Assembly: GCA_023429375.1 (NCBI GenBank)
Contig: JAEYVY010000007.1
Location: 124,001 to 188,000, forward strand
DNA from: Bacteroidota bacterium
Lineage (GTDB): Bacteria; Bacteroidota; Bacteroidia; Bacteroidales; Tannerellaceae
Length of the DNA stretch: 64,000 bases
Direction: 5' to 3'
A program made the position numbers and the translations under genes. This document shows, one piece after another, positions 42,380 through 51,695 of this stretch (its first letter is position 1; each line of letters begins with the position of its first letter). Below the pieces are notes generated by a model. The model did not search any database and had not been told where the DNA came from. It saw nothing but the letters and a program-made list of their open reading frames with translations.

Positions 42380-43222
42380 TTATCTCAGGCACTCCTGTAA
42401 GCGTTTTGTGTGAAGTATGGCGCGATGGGCAGCAGCTTTAAAGATGGCATCTTCTGTCGGTATTACCTCTGGCAGTTTAAACGGGTTTTCCATAGCAGGT
42501 TTTCCTGTCAATGTTTCATACCATACGCTGGCAGCAGTAAATTTACCCATATCATTCAAATGGTAGCCATCGCGACATAGACGATCACCAATTTCAGTGC
42601 CACGCACGTATTGAACCGCTGGTCCGGAAGGGATAATCAAGTCGATTCCAGTCTTCAGCGTTGCTCTTTGTGCCGCATCTACGATCGAATTGAACATGAA
42701 ATTCTGATCGTTGTTGTATTTTGCGAAATTGGCATTTTTCGATGTTTGTTCATATGCCCAGGTCATATGAAAAGCAAATTTCACGTTTGGGTTCTTCGCG
42801 CGGGCTTTTACGTAGCTCAACAGATTGGGCAGATAAGGGAAGTATGTAGCATATTTACCAGAAAACTGACTTGCCTGTTGAAAAGTAATATAATCCCAAT
42901 CTTCATCAGCAATGGCTTCTTCTAAAGAAGTTTTGTCTTTGACAACACGGTTGCCTTGCAAGTCTATTTTACGATAAGAATAAGCAGGCAGGTTGTCTGT
43001 GGCATTGTTCCAGTGTCTTTCTAACGAACAACCACCGATATACATGTTCCCAATAATCATTTTAACGTCTCCACCACGTGCCAGATCGTCCAGATAAACT
43101 TCTGCAGCATCATCCGAAAAACTGTTGCCGATAGCCAATACTTTAATGATTTTGTCGCCTGCATGCGTAACGCCGATGCTGGCAATTAGAAGGAAGAGGA
43201 ATAATAAAGAAATTCTTTTCAT
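42380..43222 (-). CDS. DUF4886 family exported SGNH-like protein
   Basis: A 280-residue protein with a signal peptide (about 1-21). It matches DUF4886, an SGNH-hydrolase-like family found in Bacteroidota glycan loci. The nucleophile block reads VLAIGNSFSDDAAEVYL (about 28-44, candidate Ser in GNSFS), and near the C-terminus DGYHLNDMGKFTAA supplies the Asp/His pair. It is probably a carbohydrate esterase or deacetylase. It has its own -7 box at 43272-43279 and lies behind a terminator, so it is transcribed apart from the SusCD/FAD genes although it adjoins them. Confidence 0.8.
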   Translation of the reverse strand: MKRISLLFLFLLIASIGVTHAGDKIIKVLAIGNSFSDDAAEVYLDDLARGGDVKMIIGNMYIGGCSLERHWNNATDNLPAYSYRKIDLQGNRVVKDKTSLEEAIADEDWDYITFQQASQFSGKYATYFPYLPNLLSYVKARAKNPNVKFAFHMTWAYEQTSKNANFAKYNNDQNFMFNSIVDAAQRATLKTGIDLIIPSGPAVQYVRGTEIGDRLCRDGYHLNDMGKFTAASVWYETLTGKPAMENPFKLPEVIPTEDAIFKAAAHRAILHTKRLQECLR

Positions 43223-43271
43223 GATATGTTTTTGATTTATGTGATTAAGCAGTTTGTGTATCTATCTCTTA

Positions 43272-43279
43272 CAAATGTA
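43272..43279 (-). promoter_or_regulatory. -7 box for DUF4886 gene
   Basis: Minus-strand TACATTTG matches TAnnTTTG, 49 bases before the ATG at 43222. Confidence 0.55.
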
Positions 43280-43324
43280 AGAAGCTCTGATGAAAACTAA
43301 CCAATTTATCTGAAAAATGAAATC

Positions 43325-43358
43325 CCCACCCTCACGAATAATCGTGAAAGGTGGAGAC
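43325..43358 (-). terminator. Hairpin terminator after the FAD oxidoreductase gene
   Basis: On the minus strand CTCCACC..TCACGA and TCGTGA..GGTGGGG pair, then ATTTCATTTTT follows. It begins about 33 bases after the stop at 43391. Confidence 0.65.
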
Positions 43359-43390
43359 CCATTGGTTAAAGCAAAGTTATAGGGTTTGTT

Positions 43391-45409
43391 TTATTTCTTT
43401 AAATTCTTAGGAACCAAGATGACCGCATCAGCAAATACAACTCCGTTTGTAATAGAACCGTCTACTGTAATTGTGCCTTCTCTACCTGCTTTAAATGTAT
43501 ATGTGCCTAAGTATGCCCATGAATTTGATGTTTGAAGTGGGTTGATAAACACTACATCTTCTCCATTTGCATGATTGATTCTTAAACCAAAATTCTTAGA
43601 AGCATCATTTAATGCAGTACAGAAGAACATAACATCGTATTCACCTTCATTTTTCACAACAGGTCGGAAAGTGAAAGAAGCTTCTTTCTTTGTGTTGAAG
43701 TGTACCATGTGGCTGAACTTATAGCCATGATATCTTTTTCCCCAACCATCAGAACGTCTGATTTTGTCGATTTCACCTTCATCAACTAAAATTTCAGCAG
43801 GAGTTCCATCCAAATAAGGATCTTCTTTCAGTTTCTTACGAAGTTGGACAACATCGATTGTCTGTACTGAAGATTTAGCATCGATTGCCATGCTGGCAGC
43901 CACACCTGCAGATTGTCCTAATACCATGAATACAGGCTCCATACGGATAGAGCCGAATGCAATGTGAGAAGAAGAAACACAAACAGGAACAAGTAAGTTA
44001 GTACATTCTTCACGTTTTGGAGTGATACTTCTGTAAGCAATTTGATAAGGAAGGAAGCCATGTTGTTGTACGTCTCCTTCATTCTTAACCATGCCATTTA
44101 CAACGATACGTTGGCAGTTGTGCGAGTCCATTCCATAAGCAGCCATACCCACACCGTCGCCTACATATTCTTCAGCCAAACAGTTCTTTTGTGTCATGAC
44201 ATATTCACCATTCAATCTGCGTGCTTCGCGTACATAAAGTTGTGTTGGGAAGTTGCCGTTTTCAACGAATTCGTCTTTTGCCCAACCGTATTCAGCGACT
44301 GCTGCTCTTAATTCAGCAGGAACACGTTCGTCGTGTGTCAAGAAATACAATAGACCTTTGGTATATTCTACGTGTTCGTTCCAGATACGTTCGCGTGTTT
44401 CGTAATCGCCGTCCGGATACTCATAGTTCATTCCAATCATATCTGTAGAAAGAGGGCCGCAATTGTTTACGTCATATTTGTTATCTTCTACAGTAACTGG
44501 TTTGATAAGCAGATAATCTTTGATATTAGAGCTACCAGATTTCTTAATTGCACGTGCTAATAATTCATATTTTGCAGGGTCATAAGAGTCTGGTTTTGTA
44601 AATGGAACCATATTGTCCTTATTCTTCGTCCAGCACAAACGGAAGTTATAAGCTTGAATCAACTTGTCACCAGAACCTTCAGCTTTTAATGTGTTGTCGC
44701 TGATGCCCCAGCAATAGCCGCTTGTTGGATCTCCTTCAATCTTATAAGGATCTACACCATCAGGGAATTGATGCCAGATAGACATCTGTACGCCATTCAA
44801 TGTTTCGCCAAAAGTTTCAGATGATTCACGGCCTGTGAAGTAAGAAACACCAGCCTTAGCCATCAAGTCACCTTCATAAGTACAGTCAATGTATTGTTTA
44901 GCCTTGATAGTCAGCAATTCTGTGCCTTTAGGATCTTTTGAGTCTTCAAGGTCGATTGATTGAATAACGGTGTTTTTAACATCAGCATTTACAATACGTC
45001 TGTTATAAAATACTTCGATGTCTGCTTCGGCAATATATTTGTCCATCAACATGAAAGCAGCACTTGGAGCAAATGTCCATTGTTCGAATTTATTACCATA
45101 ATAAGTACCTAAATCTCTGTAGAATTTACGTGCAAGGCCTGTGATGGCAAACTTGTTACCTATGTCAGTAGCTCCTAAACCACCGGTAGTCATACCTCCT
45201 AAGTATTTACCTGGCTCTATTAGTACGACTGATTTCCCCATTTTTTTAGCCGAGTAAGCTGCGATTACACCTGATGCAGTTCCACCATAAACGCATACGT
45301 CATATTCTTTGACATTAGCGCCGGTCTTACTGCTCGTAGAATCTCCACACGAGAAGAGTAACAATGCAGATAGACAAGACAATAAGATTTTTGTTAGTTT
45401 GTTTGTCAT
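43391..45409 (-). CDS. FAD-dependent oxidoreductase lipoprotein (locus 2)
   Basis: A 672-residue predicted lipoprotein (C21 in LLLFSC). The FAD-dependent oxidoreductase fold starts with the dinucleotide loop YDVCVYGGTASGVIAAYSAKKMG (about 36-58), then LIEPGKYLGGMTTGGLGATDIG. Other family blocks are QYIDCTYEGDLMAKAGVSYFTGRESSETFGE and GQSAGVAASMAIDAK. The last 110 or so residues form a beta-rich golvesin/xanthan-lyase-like domain (GWGKRYHGYKFSHMVHFNTKKEASFTFRPVVKNEGEYDV). Homologs are often labelled xanthan lyase, but the core is a FAD enzyme. It follows susD after 88 bases with a hairpin between, so partial read-through from susCD is likely. The substrate is unknown. Confidence 0.8.
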   Translation of the reverse strand: MTNKLTKILLSCLSALLLFSCGDSTSSKTGANVKEYDVCVYGGTASGVIAAYSAKKMGKSVVLIEPGKYLGGMTTGGLGATDIGNKFAITGLARKFYRDLGTYYGNKFEQWTFAPSAAFMLMDKYIAEADIEVFYNRRIVNADVKNTVIQSIDLEDSKDPKGTELLTIKAKQYIDCTYEGDLMAKAGVSYFTGRESSETFGETLNGVQMSIWHQFPDGVDPYKIEGDPTSGYCWGISDNTLKAEGSGDKLIQAYNFRLCWTKNKDNMVPFTKPDSYDPAKYELLARAIKKSGSSNIKDYLLIKPVTVEDNKYDVNNCGPLSTDMIGMNYEYPDGDYETRERIWNEHVEYTKGLLYFLTHDERVPAELRAAVAEYGWAKDEFVENGNFPTQLYVREARRLNGEYVMTQKNCLAEEYVGDGVGMAAYGMDSHNCQRIVVNGMVKNEGDVQQHGFLPYQIAYRSITPKREECTNLLVPVCVSSSHIAFGSIRMEPVFMVLGQSAGVAASMAIDAKSSVQTIDVVQLRKKLKEDPYLDGTPAEILVDEGEIDKIRRSDGWGKRYHGYKFSHMVHFNTKKEASFTFRPVVKNEGEYDVMFFCTALNDASKNFGLRINHANGEDVVFINPLQTSNSWAYLGTYTFKAGREGTITVDGSITNGVVFADAVILVPKNLKK

Positions 45410-45454
45410 AGTTTTTATTATTAAAGTTAAAAAAAGTTTTCAGTGTTCTGTAAA

Positions 45455-45492
45455 TTTTTGCAGGAGAGGCTGATTGCGCCTTCCTGCAAAAA
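45455..45492 (-). terminator. Hairpin between susD and FAD oxidoreductase genes (attenuator or terminator)
   Basis: TTTTTGCAGGA (45455-45465) and TCCTGCAAAAA (45482-45492) form a perfect 11-bp stem, with a short inner GG/CC pair. It lies 6 bases after the locus 2 susD stop on the minus strand and is followed by a T run. Confidence 0.7.
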
Positions 45493-45497
45493 GAATA

Positions 45498-47207
45498 CTA
45501 ATATCCTGGATTTTGTTGGATAGCCTTATTCGTTTCAGTTTCTACGTATGGTATTGGCCACAAATAGTCTCTTTGAGGATCGAACGAACGGTTGTCTACC
45601 AAACGCATCTTATATTCAGAAGATTCAATTCCCGGCCGAGCAATGATGCTTGCGTCATAATACGCATTTGCATACTCATCGATACGAGGAGGAGTGCTCG
45701 GATAAGCCTTGCTCATTCTTCCCAGTAGTGGTTGATTCATTACCTGTTCGGCAATCTTCCATCTTCTGATGTCGAACAGACGGAAGCCTTCACCTGCCAA
45801 TTCGTATTTACGCTCACGACATACCGCATAGAACAGTTCTGTTGGGTTTGTTGTGGTGATTGGAGGCATGTTTACAGACTTACGCCCACGCACCTTATTG
45901 ATCGCGTCAAGAACAGATTGGTCAATGCTTCCTGCCTTGATTTTTGCTTCAGCATAAATAAGTAATACTTCGGCATATCGAATGACGATAGGGTTAGTTT
46001 CGCACAAGTTAGGCGTCAATCTATCTTCTAAATTTGCATACTTTCTATAGCAAATACCTGTGTATGTAGAGTAAGGGTTAGAACTGTTGTTCGCATCTTT
46101 ATTAGCTACTCTGACTGGTTTTTCATTCAAATAACTCCATACTTGTGTACTGTCAGCATGTGTTTCAAACTGATATCCCAAAAAGATAGAACCCGGCACT
46201 GCAAGCGTATAGTGCAAACGAGGGTCTCTGTTTTCCCACGGATTTTGAGGATCGTACAGCTCAGATTTGTCGATTGGTTTACCATCAATACATTCATAAG
46301 CATCGGCCATCTGATAAGCTGGCTTTTTGTTTGTATAAGCTCCTGCACCTCTTGATCCGACTAATCTGTACATTGTATGTACCTTATCCGGGTTCTTATA
46401 TTGGATAGAGAAAATGATCTCTTTTGAGCTTTGTCCGGCTTTCGTGAATAAATTAGAGAATTCATCTTCCAATTGATATAATGAACCTTCCATCTTCATC
46501 ACTGCAGAAGAAGCCTCGATAGCTTCATTCCATTTCTCGTTATATAATGCTACACGTGCCTTAAGGGCCAATGCTGCACCCTTTGAGATTCTACCTGAAA
46601 GAGGTTTGTGTTCTGCAGGTAAAACAGCCGCTGCTTCTGTAAGTTCTTGTAAGATGAAAGCTACCGTTTCAGTTTTTGGAGTGTTGGTTTTTTGAGAACC
46701 TGAAAGACTTGCAACATCTGTAATCAAAGGAACATTGCCGTATAATTCTACCAGGTTGTGATAGTAATATGCTCTAAGGAATTGTGCTTCAGCCTTAATT
46801 TTGTTGTAAACTGAAGGTTCAACGTTAGCTTGTCCCTTTTGCATATTGTTCAACAGGTAATTGCATCTTGAGATTCCTTTATAGAACTCTGTCCAGTAAA
46901 GGGTTGCAATTTCATTGGTGGATGTTGCTGCACCTTGACCCATTTTCAACAAGTCGTTTGCATCTCTTTCATATCCTATATCTGAAGCATAATCGTATGC
47001 GAATAGGAAAGGAAGAGAAGCTTTCCATTGCGTCCACAAGATGTTGTAGCAACCAGTTAGTGCCATATTCATTTCTGCTTCATTGCGAAGGAATGTTTCA
47101 TCTGAAGGAGCATCTAAGGGCACACGGTCCAAATAGTTAGAACAAGAAGTACTACCTAATGCAAGGACCAGAACTAAACTGTATATGTAAGATTTTATTT
47201 TTTTCAT
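45498..47207 (-). CDS. SusD/RagB-family lipoprotein (locus 2)
   Basis: A 569-residue surface lipoprotein with lipobox C22 (GSTSC). The SusD fold is seen in AEAQFLRAYYYHNLVELYGNVPLI, GAALALKARVALYNEKWNEAI, RYAEVLLIYAEAKIKAG and ERKYELAGEGFRLFDIRRWKIAE, with the ending YLWPIPYVETETNKAIQQNPGY. It pairs with the SusC-like transporter encoded 24 bases upstream. The ligand is unknown. Confidence 0.95.
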   Translation of the reverse strand: MKKIKSYIYSLVLVLALGSTSCSNYLDRVPLDAPSDETFLRNEAEMNMALTGCYNILWTQWKASLPFLFAYDYASDIGYERDANDLLKMGQGAATSTNEIATLYWTEFYKGISRCNYLLNNMQKGQANVEPSVYNKIKAEAQFLRAYYYHNLVELYGNVPLITDVASLSGSQKTNTPKTETVAFILQELTEAAAVLPAEHKPLSGRISKGAALALKARVALYNEKWNEAIEASSAVMKMEGSLYQLEDEFSNLFTKAGQSSKEIIFSIQYKNPDKVHTMYRLVGSRGAGAYTNKKPAYQMADAYECIDGKPIDKSELYDPQNPWENRDPRLHYTLAVPGSIFLGYQFETHADSTQVWSYLNEKPVRVANKDANNSSNPYSTYTGICYRKYANLEDRLTPNLCETNPIVIRYAEVLLIYAEAKIKAGSIDQSVLDAINKVRGRKSVNMPPITTTNPTELFYAVCRERKYELAGEGFRLFDIRRWKIAEQVMNQPLLGRMSKAYPSTPPRIDEYANAYYDASIIARPGIESSEYKMRLVDNRSFDPQRDYLWPIPYVETETNKAIQQNPGY

Positions 47208-47231
47208 AACCTTAAAATTTAATAGTCAAAC

Positions 47232-50200
47232 TTAAAATTTCACTTGTACACCAAATGATACAACTTTACACATAGGATAGAAGTTTCCTGTTCCGATAGG
47301 AGCTTCAGGGTCATATCCTTCCCAGAAATTGTCTAAGGTCAATAGGTTTTCACCACTCATATAGAATCTTACATTATCAATGGAAATAGCCTTGAGTACA
47401 GACTTTGGTAATGTATAACCTAGCTGAATATTCTTCAAACGCATATAAGCAGCATTTTTAAGCCAGAAAGAAGAGTGTTGTGTGTTGTTTGTACTTGAGA
47501 AGTACATTCTTGGGAATGCAGCATTTCTATTATCTTCAGTCCAGTAATCTTTGTGAATTTCCATCGCTGTACCTCCAACATAGAATGGCATGATACCTTG
47601 TCCGTACAAATAACCGTCTCTTTTACCAACTCCTTGGATCAACATATTGAAATCAAATTCTTTATAGTCTGCAGCAAGAGAGAAACCATATGTGAAACGT
47701 GGGATTTGGTTACCAATAACAACTTTGTCTTCATCGTTGATAACACCGTCGCCAGCATCTGCTATACCATCACCATCGGTATCAACGGTTAATTGATCTT
47801 TGTATTTGATGTCACCAGGACCAAATCCTTTATATTGGCTTGCATATAGGTAGTTGCCGTTTTCGTCATAATCTTCCGGTTGGATATAGCCAATCGCTTC
47901 AAGTCCGTAGATTGAGTTGATAGGATATCCTTCTTTGATTATTTCTAGACTTAGAGGTCCATTACCTTTTGTTACTTTGTTCTTTACGTCAGACAAGTTG
48001 AATGCGACTCTAAAGCCTACATCTCCGACTTTATCTGTGTAAGACAGGTCAAGATCCCAACCCATGTTTTCTACTTCAGCAAAGTTTTGAATAGGTTTAT
48101 TCACACCTGTAGAAAGTGGAATATCGATTGAGTAGAGGATGTCTTTTGTATCTCTCTTGTAATAGTCTGCGGTAATGTTGAATTTATTCCATAACGTCAC
48201 ATCTACTCCTACACCGGCCATAGTCGTTGTTTCCCATACCAATTCCTTATTCGCCATGGTCGTAATACCGGCTCCGGAAGTAGAAACATTGTCAAAGATA
48301 TAAGGAATTGTCAGGTTTACGGATTGGAAATAAGGATAGTAGCTCTCAACAGCCTGGTTTCCTAATTGACCCCATGAGCCACGTATTTTCAAGTTGCTTA
48401 ATACTCCTTTAAAGTCTTCCATGAAAGCTTCTTCAGACAAACGCCATCCTGCAGAGAAAGAAGGGAATACACCCCATCGTTTTGCAGGAGAGAAGCGTGA
48501 AGTTCCGTCGTATCGTAAGTTTGCTTCAAACAAGTATTTGCCGGCAAAGTCATAGTTTAAACGTCCGAAATAGGAACGAAGGGCAAGTTCACCTGCAGTT
48601 CCTGTATTTAATTGACCTTCTGTGCTACCTGCATTTAATACAGGGTAATCCGGATAAACATAATCAGTACGTGTTGCAGTAATGCGAGTATAGTCCGTGT
48701 CTTTCTGTTCAAAACCAACCAACATAGCCAAACCATGATTTCCAAAAGTCTTTGATGCTGTAGCCGTCATCGTCAATAAGTTGGTCAATCCTTTTTGTAC
48801 ATACTCAACTAAAGAAGATTGAGTAGGACTTACGTAGGCGATGTTTCCATCCGGATGATAAGATGTGATCGCTTTTGTAAATGTTGAACGGAAATTTTGA
48901 CCGTAGTTTGCGTTGTAGTTTCCTTGTAAGGTCAACCAGCTTGCAGGCTTGTATGTCAAACCTACATTTAGGATGGCAGAAGGATCTTCTTTCTTTTCAA
49001 GTCCACCGTCTCTTGTAAATGCGACTGGGTTGTCACCATTCCAACCTTGTCCCCATTGTCCATTTGACAAAACAGATTGTTGAGTAGCAGGAATACGCAA
49101 TGCCCAAAAGAAAGCACTAGTTCCGATTCTTGCAGGTTGCTCACGCTCGTTCATGTTCAAAAGAGCATCGATTTGGGCACTTAACTTATCGGTGATAGTA
49201 AAGTCGGTGTTCAAACGTAAAGTGTAACGTTTGTAGTCGATATTTTCAATGATACCTTTTTGGTTGAAATAACCTAAGCTGGCAATCGCCTTAACTTTCT
49301 TTGTACCACCTGATAAGGTTACTTGGTGATTTTGCATGAATCCGCTTCCTGTCATCAACTCATTCAACCAGTCTGTGTTAGGGTAGTTGTCCGGATCAGT
49401 CAACGATTTCTGTTCATATTCTCTGATATATTCTTCCGTAAAATTGCTAGAGATGCCTGCGTTTGTATTTGCTACGTTGAGCAATCGCATATGGTCCATA
49501 GCGTTTACTTTTTTAGGAACGCTAGTAGCTGATTGCCAACCTGCATATCCACTATAGGCAGCAGAGAAACTGTCTTGATCAGCTCTTTTTGTTTTAACCA
49601 AGATCACACCGTTTGCTGCACGGCTACCATAGATTGCTGCTGCTGCCGCATCTTTCAATACAGAAATTGATTCGATCATACTTGGGTCGATGTTGTTCAG
49701 CGGCATTTCAACTCCGTCAACAAGAATGTATGGATCTTGATTGTTAAGCGTCGTAACCCCACGGATACGCATTGTTCCACCATCATCACCCGGCTGTCCA
49801 CTTGTTTGGTTAACGGTCAATCCGGGTACAGCTCCTTGCAAAGCCATAGAAGTTTGAGCCACCTGACGTTTAGTCATCTGACCCATATCGATCGATACGA
49901 CTGAACCAGTTAAGTTTGTTTTTTTCTGAGTACCATAACCTACGACTACTACTTCATCAAGTGTTTGTGTATCTTCTTGAAGTTGGATATTGATATTGGT
50001 TTGTCCGCCCACACTAATCTCTTGACGATTGTATCCGATGTAGGTAATTGTCAAAACGTCAGCTGGTCCGGCGTTGATACTATACCTTCCGTCGATATCG
50101 GTTATCGTACCATTTGTCGTACCTTTCACAACTACGTTAGCACCAATGATTGGTTCTCCGTTTTGATCTGTTATGACACCCGTAATAACCTTATTTTCTT

Positions 50201-50573
50201 GTTGAGGGCTTGATCTTTTCACAATGTTGACATTTCTGTCATTGATTATGTATGTAAGATTGGTTCCCTTTAGAGCAATAGAAAGGACTTCGTCAATTTT
50301 ACTGCTACGAGAACTCATCTTAACATCCAAATCTTTTACCTCTGCGTCTACATAGAAAAACAAAAATTCAGTTTGCTCTTCTATTTGCGAAAATAGATCA
50401 GTTAACTTCATCTGACCAGCCTTAACATTTACATTTGCAGTTTGTGAGTAGGATTCTACCGCAAATGTCTGTAATACTGCCACAAAAAGCATTACAATTG
50501 TAATCCGCATAATTCTAAAAGTTTTTTTTAGACCTTCAAAGGATGAAAGCCTCAAATATGAAACATTTTCCAT
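47232..50573 (-). CDS. SusC/RagA-family TonB-dependent transporter with STN domain (locus 2)
   Basis: A 1113-residue outer-membrane transporter. It has a long N-terminal lead, then a signal segment (IVMLFVAVLQTFAVESYSQ, about 26-44), an STN domain (about 48-118) and a carboxypeptidase-regulatory-like domain (VITGVITDQNGEPIIGANVVVKG, about 128-150). The SusC signature TLDEVVVVGYGTQKK, the plug (LQGAVPGLTVNQTSGQPGDDGG, RIRGVTTLNNQDPYILVDG) and a barrel ending VVSFGVQVKF complete it. The lead MENVSYLRLSSFEGLKKTFRIM is usual for this subfamily, so I keep the ATG at 50573. With FecR and ECF sigma upstream it forms a second trans-envelope signalling set. A candidate antisense RNA overlaps its leader. 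Confidence 0.95.
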   Translation of the reverse strand: MENVSYLRLSSFEGLKKTFRIMRITIVMLFVAVLQTFAVESYSQTANVNVKAGQMKLTDLFSQIEEQTEFLFFYVDAEVKDLDVKMSSRSSKIDEVLSIALKGTNLTYIINDRNVNIVKRSSPQQENKVITGVITDQNGEPIIGANVVVKGTTNGTITDIDGRYSINAGPADVLTITYIGYNRQEISVGGQTNINIQLQEDTQTLDEVVVVGYGTQKKTNLTGSVVSIDMGQMTKRQVAQTSMALQGAVPGLTVNQTSGQPGDDGGTMRIRGVTTLNNQDPYILVDGVEMPLNNIDPSMIESISVLKDAAAAAIYGSRAANGVILVKTKRADQDSFSAAYSGYAGWQSATSVPKKVNAMDHMRLLNVANTNAGISSNFTEEYIREYEQKSLTDPDNYPNTDWLNELMTGSGFMQNHQVTLSGGTKKVKAIASLGYFNQKGIIENIDYKRYTLRLNTDFTITDKLSAQIDALLNMNEREQPARIGTSAFFWALRIPATQQSVLSNGQWGQGWNGDNPVAFTRDGGLEKKEDPSAILNVGLTYKPASWLTLQGNYNANYGQNFRSTFTKAITSYHPDGNIAYVSPTQSSLVEYVQKGLTNLLTMTATASKTFGNHGLAMLVGFEQKDTDYTRITATRTDYVYPDYPVLNAGSTEGQLNTGTAGELALRSYFGRLNYDFAGKYLFEANLRYDGTSRFSPAKRWGVFPSFSAGWRLSEEAFMEDFKGVLSNLKIRGSWGQLGNQAVESYYPYFQSVNLTIPYIFDNVSTSGAGITTMANKELVWETTTMAGVGVDVTLWNKFNITADYYKRDTKDILYSIDIPLSTGVNKPIQNFAEVENMGWDLDLSYTDKVGDVGFRVAFNLSDVKNKVTKGNGPLSLEIIKEGYPINSIYGLEAIGYIQPEDYDENGNYLYASQYKGFGPGDIKYKDQLTVDTDGDGIADAGDGVINDEDKVVIGNQIPRFTYGFSLAADYKEFDFNMLIQGVGKRDGYLYGQGIMPFYVGGTAMEIHKDYWTEDNRNAAFPRMYFSSTNNTQHSSFWLKNAAYMRLKNIQLGYTLPKSVLKAISIDNVRFYMSGENLLTLDNFWEGYDPEAPIGTGNFYPMCKVVSFGVQVKF

Positions 50574-50580
50574 ATTTTTG
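50573..50580 (+). promoter_or_regulatory. -7 box for the candidate antisense RNA
   Basis: TATTTTTG on the plus strand, an exact TAnnTTTG match. It sits at the susC start codon on the opposite strand and drives transcription away from susC, into the susC-fecR gap. Confidence 0.55.
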
Positions 50581-50585
50581 TATTG

Positions 50586-50690
50586 ATATAGGGTTTATAA
50601 ATTCTTCTACACCAAAGTTTGGACGCGAAGATGTAGAAGTGTTAACTTTATTGAAGGAATCGGCCGTAAGTTGCTTATGGCCGGTTTTTT
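50586..50690 (+). ncRNA. Candidate DonS-type cis-antisense small RNA opposite the susC leader (locus 2)
   Basis: The plus strand of the 153-base fecR-susC gap holds a complete small transcription unit with no credible ORF. The -7 box at 50573-50580 is followed by a first hairpin (CTTCTACA 50604-50611 with TGTAGAAG 50632-50639) and a second hairpin (CGGCCGTAAG 50661-50670 with CTTATGGCCG 50674-50683, 3-base loop, one G-U pair), then TTTTTT. The predicted RNA is about 105 nt. Its position and size resemble DonS and other PUL-associated antisense RNAs of Bacteroides that repress their susC partner. The 5' end is inferred from the box spacing only. Confidence 0.55.
50661..50690 (+). terminator. 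Intrinsic terminator of the candidate antisense RNA
   Basis: A 10-bp stem with TTG loop and a six-T tail is directional for the plus strand. No plus-strand protein gene lies upstream to use it, which supports a separate short transcript. Confidence 0.75.
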
Positions 50691-50726
50691 ATTCGGGATG
50701 CTTTTTCATGATTGTTGTTGGGTTAA

Positions 50727-51695
50727 TTAGTTAATATAAAGTGTATTATCTTTCTTGTTCCATTTAATAGAAAGGCTTCGGGATATTACCTCTAAGACTT
50801 CCTCTATTGTTTGATTCTCTTCAAATGATGCTGAAACGGTAAATTCCTCGTTCTTTAAATTCGTGTTGCAGATAATAATCTCTGTTTCGTATTTATCACT
50901 AAGCTCATTTATAAGGTCAACAAAAGGAATATTTTTGTATCTCCGTATTTTGCCTGTCCATCTACTAAACTTTCTACTATCTACAGTCTCTATCTTTATT
51001 TTCTTCGACATCGTATCGTAAGTCAACTGCTCGCTGGGAGAGAGGATTATCTTTTGATTGTCGTCCTGAAATTCGATGGAACCTTCAACTAAAGTGGCTA
51101 CTACTTCAGATTCACTAGGTACAGACTTGGCATTGAATTTTGTGCCTAATACACGAATACTTGCTTGGCCTAAATTCAAGACAAAAGGATTAAGAGAGTC
51201 GCGAGTTACATCGAAATAGGCTTCTCCATTGAGTGTAATATTCCTACTGCCTTGACCATAAAGATTATCGTAGGTTAACTGACTGTTTCTACTGAGGACT
51301 ATCTTTGTCCCGTCTTTCAGTATAATTTCGGATTTATCGTTTCCTGCAAGATGGGTGTAGTAATGTACATGCTCAACCAGGGGATCATCTTTAAGAAGTG
51401 TAATCGAGAGAATGATTAACGAAATTGACATTGCCGCTGCTGCTGAACAGGCTAGAAGTAGATTTCTTCGTTTGTTCTTCTTCTTCTCTAATTTTTTGGA
51501 GAATTTTGAGAATGATTTTAATGCTTCAGGAGAGCCTTTGGCTATAACTTCTGCGTGCCAATAACTCATAATCCGTCGGAATTCGACTTCATTTTTACTA
51601 TCAGCATTAATCCAAGTGCTAAACTGAAGAATATCCTCGGGTGTGGCTTCAGAATTCAGTACTTTTGCGATTAGAAGGTTAATATAGTTTTCCAT
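50727..51695 (-). CDS. FecR-type anti-sigma factor (locus 2)
   Basis: A 322-residue inner-membrane regulator. The cytoplasmic N-terminal part (about 1-75) contains EDILQFSTWINADSKNEVEFRRIM, typical of FecR N-termini. One membrane segment lies at about 80-100 (LLACSAAAAMSISLIILSITLL). The FecR domain contains KSEIILKDGTKIVLSRNSQLTYDN and LNGEAYFDVTRDSLNPFVLN. The C-terminal DUF4974 domain (RYKNIPFVDLINELSDKYETEI to the end) would read the state of the SusC STN domain. It is transcribed divergently from the sigma gene, unlike locus 1. Confidence 0.9.
   Translation of the reverse strand: MENYINLLIAKVLNSEATPEDILQFSTWINADSKNEVEFRRIMSYWHAEVIAKGSPEALKSFSKFSKKLEKKKNKRRNLLLACSAAAAMSISLIILSITLLKDDPLVEHVHYYTHLAGNDKSEIILKDGTKIVLSRNSQLTYDNLYGQGSRNITLNGEAYFDVTRDSLNPFVLNLGQASIRVLGTKFNAKSVPSESEVVATLVEGSIEFQDDNQKIILSPSEQLTYDTMSKKIKIETVDSRKFSRWTGKIRRYKNIPFVDLINELSDKYETEIIICNTNLKNEEFTVSASFEENQTIEEVLEVISRSLSIKWNKKDNTLYIN

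Noticed and set aside
50543..50734. 63-residue plus-strand ORF overlapping the susC start and the candidate antisense RNA
   Set aside because: Its composition is unremarkable, it has no homology that I recognise, and its ATG lies before the -7 box; the hairpins and terminator explain the conservation-like structure better.
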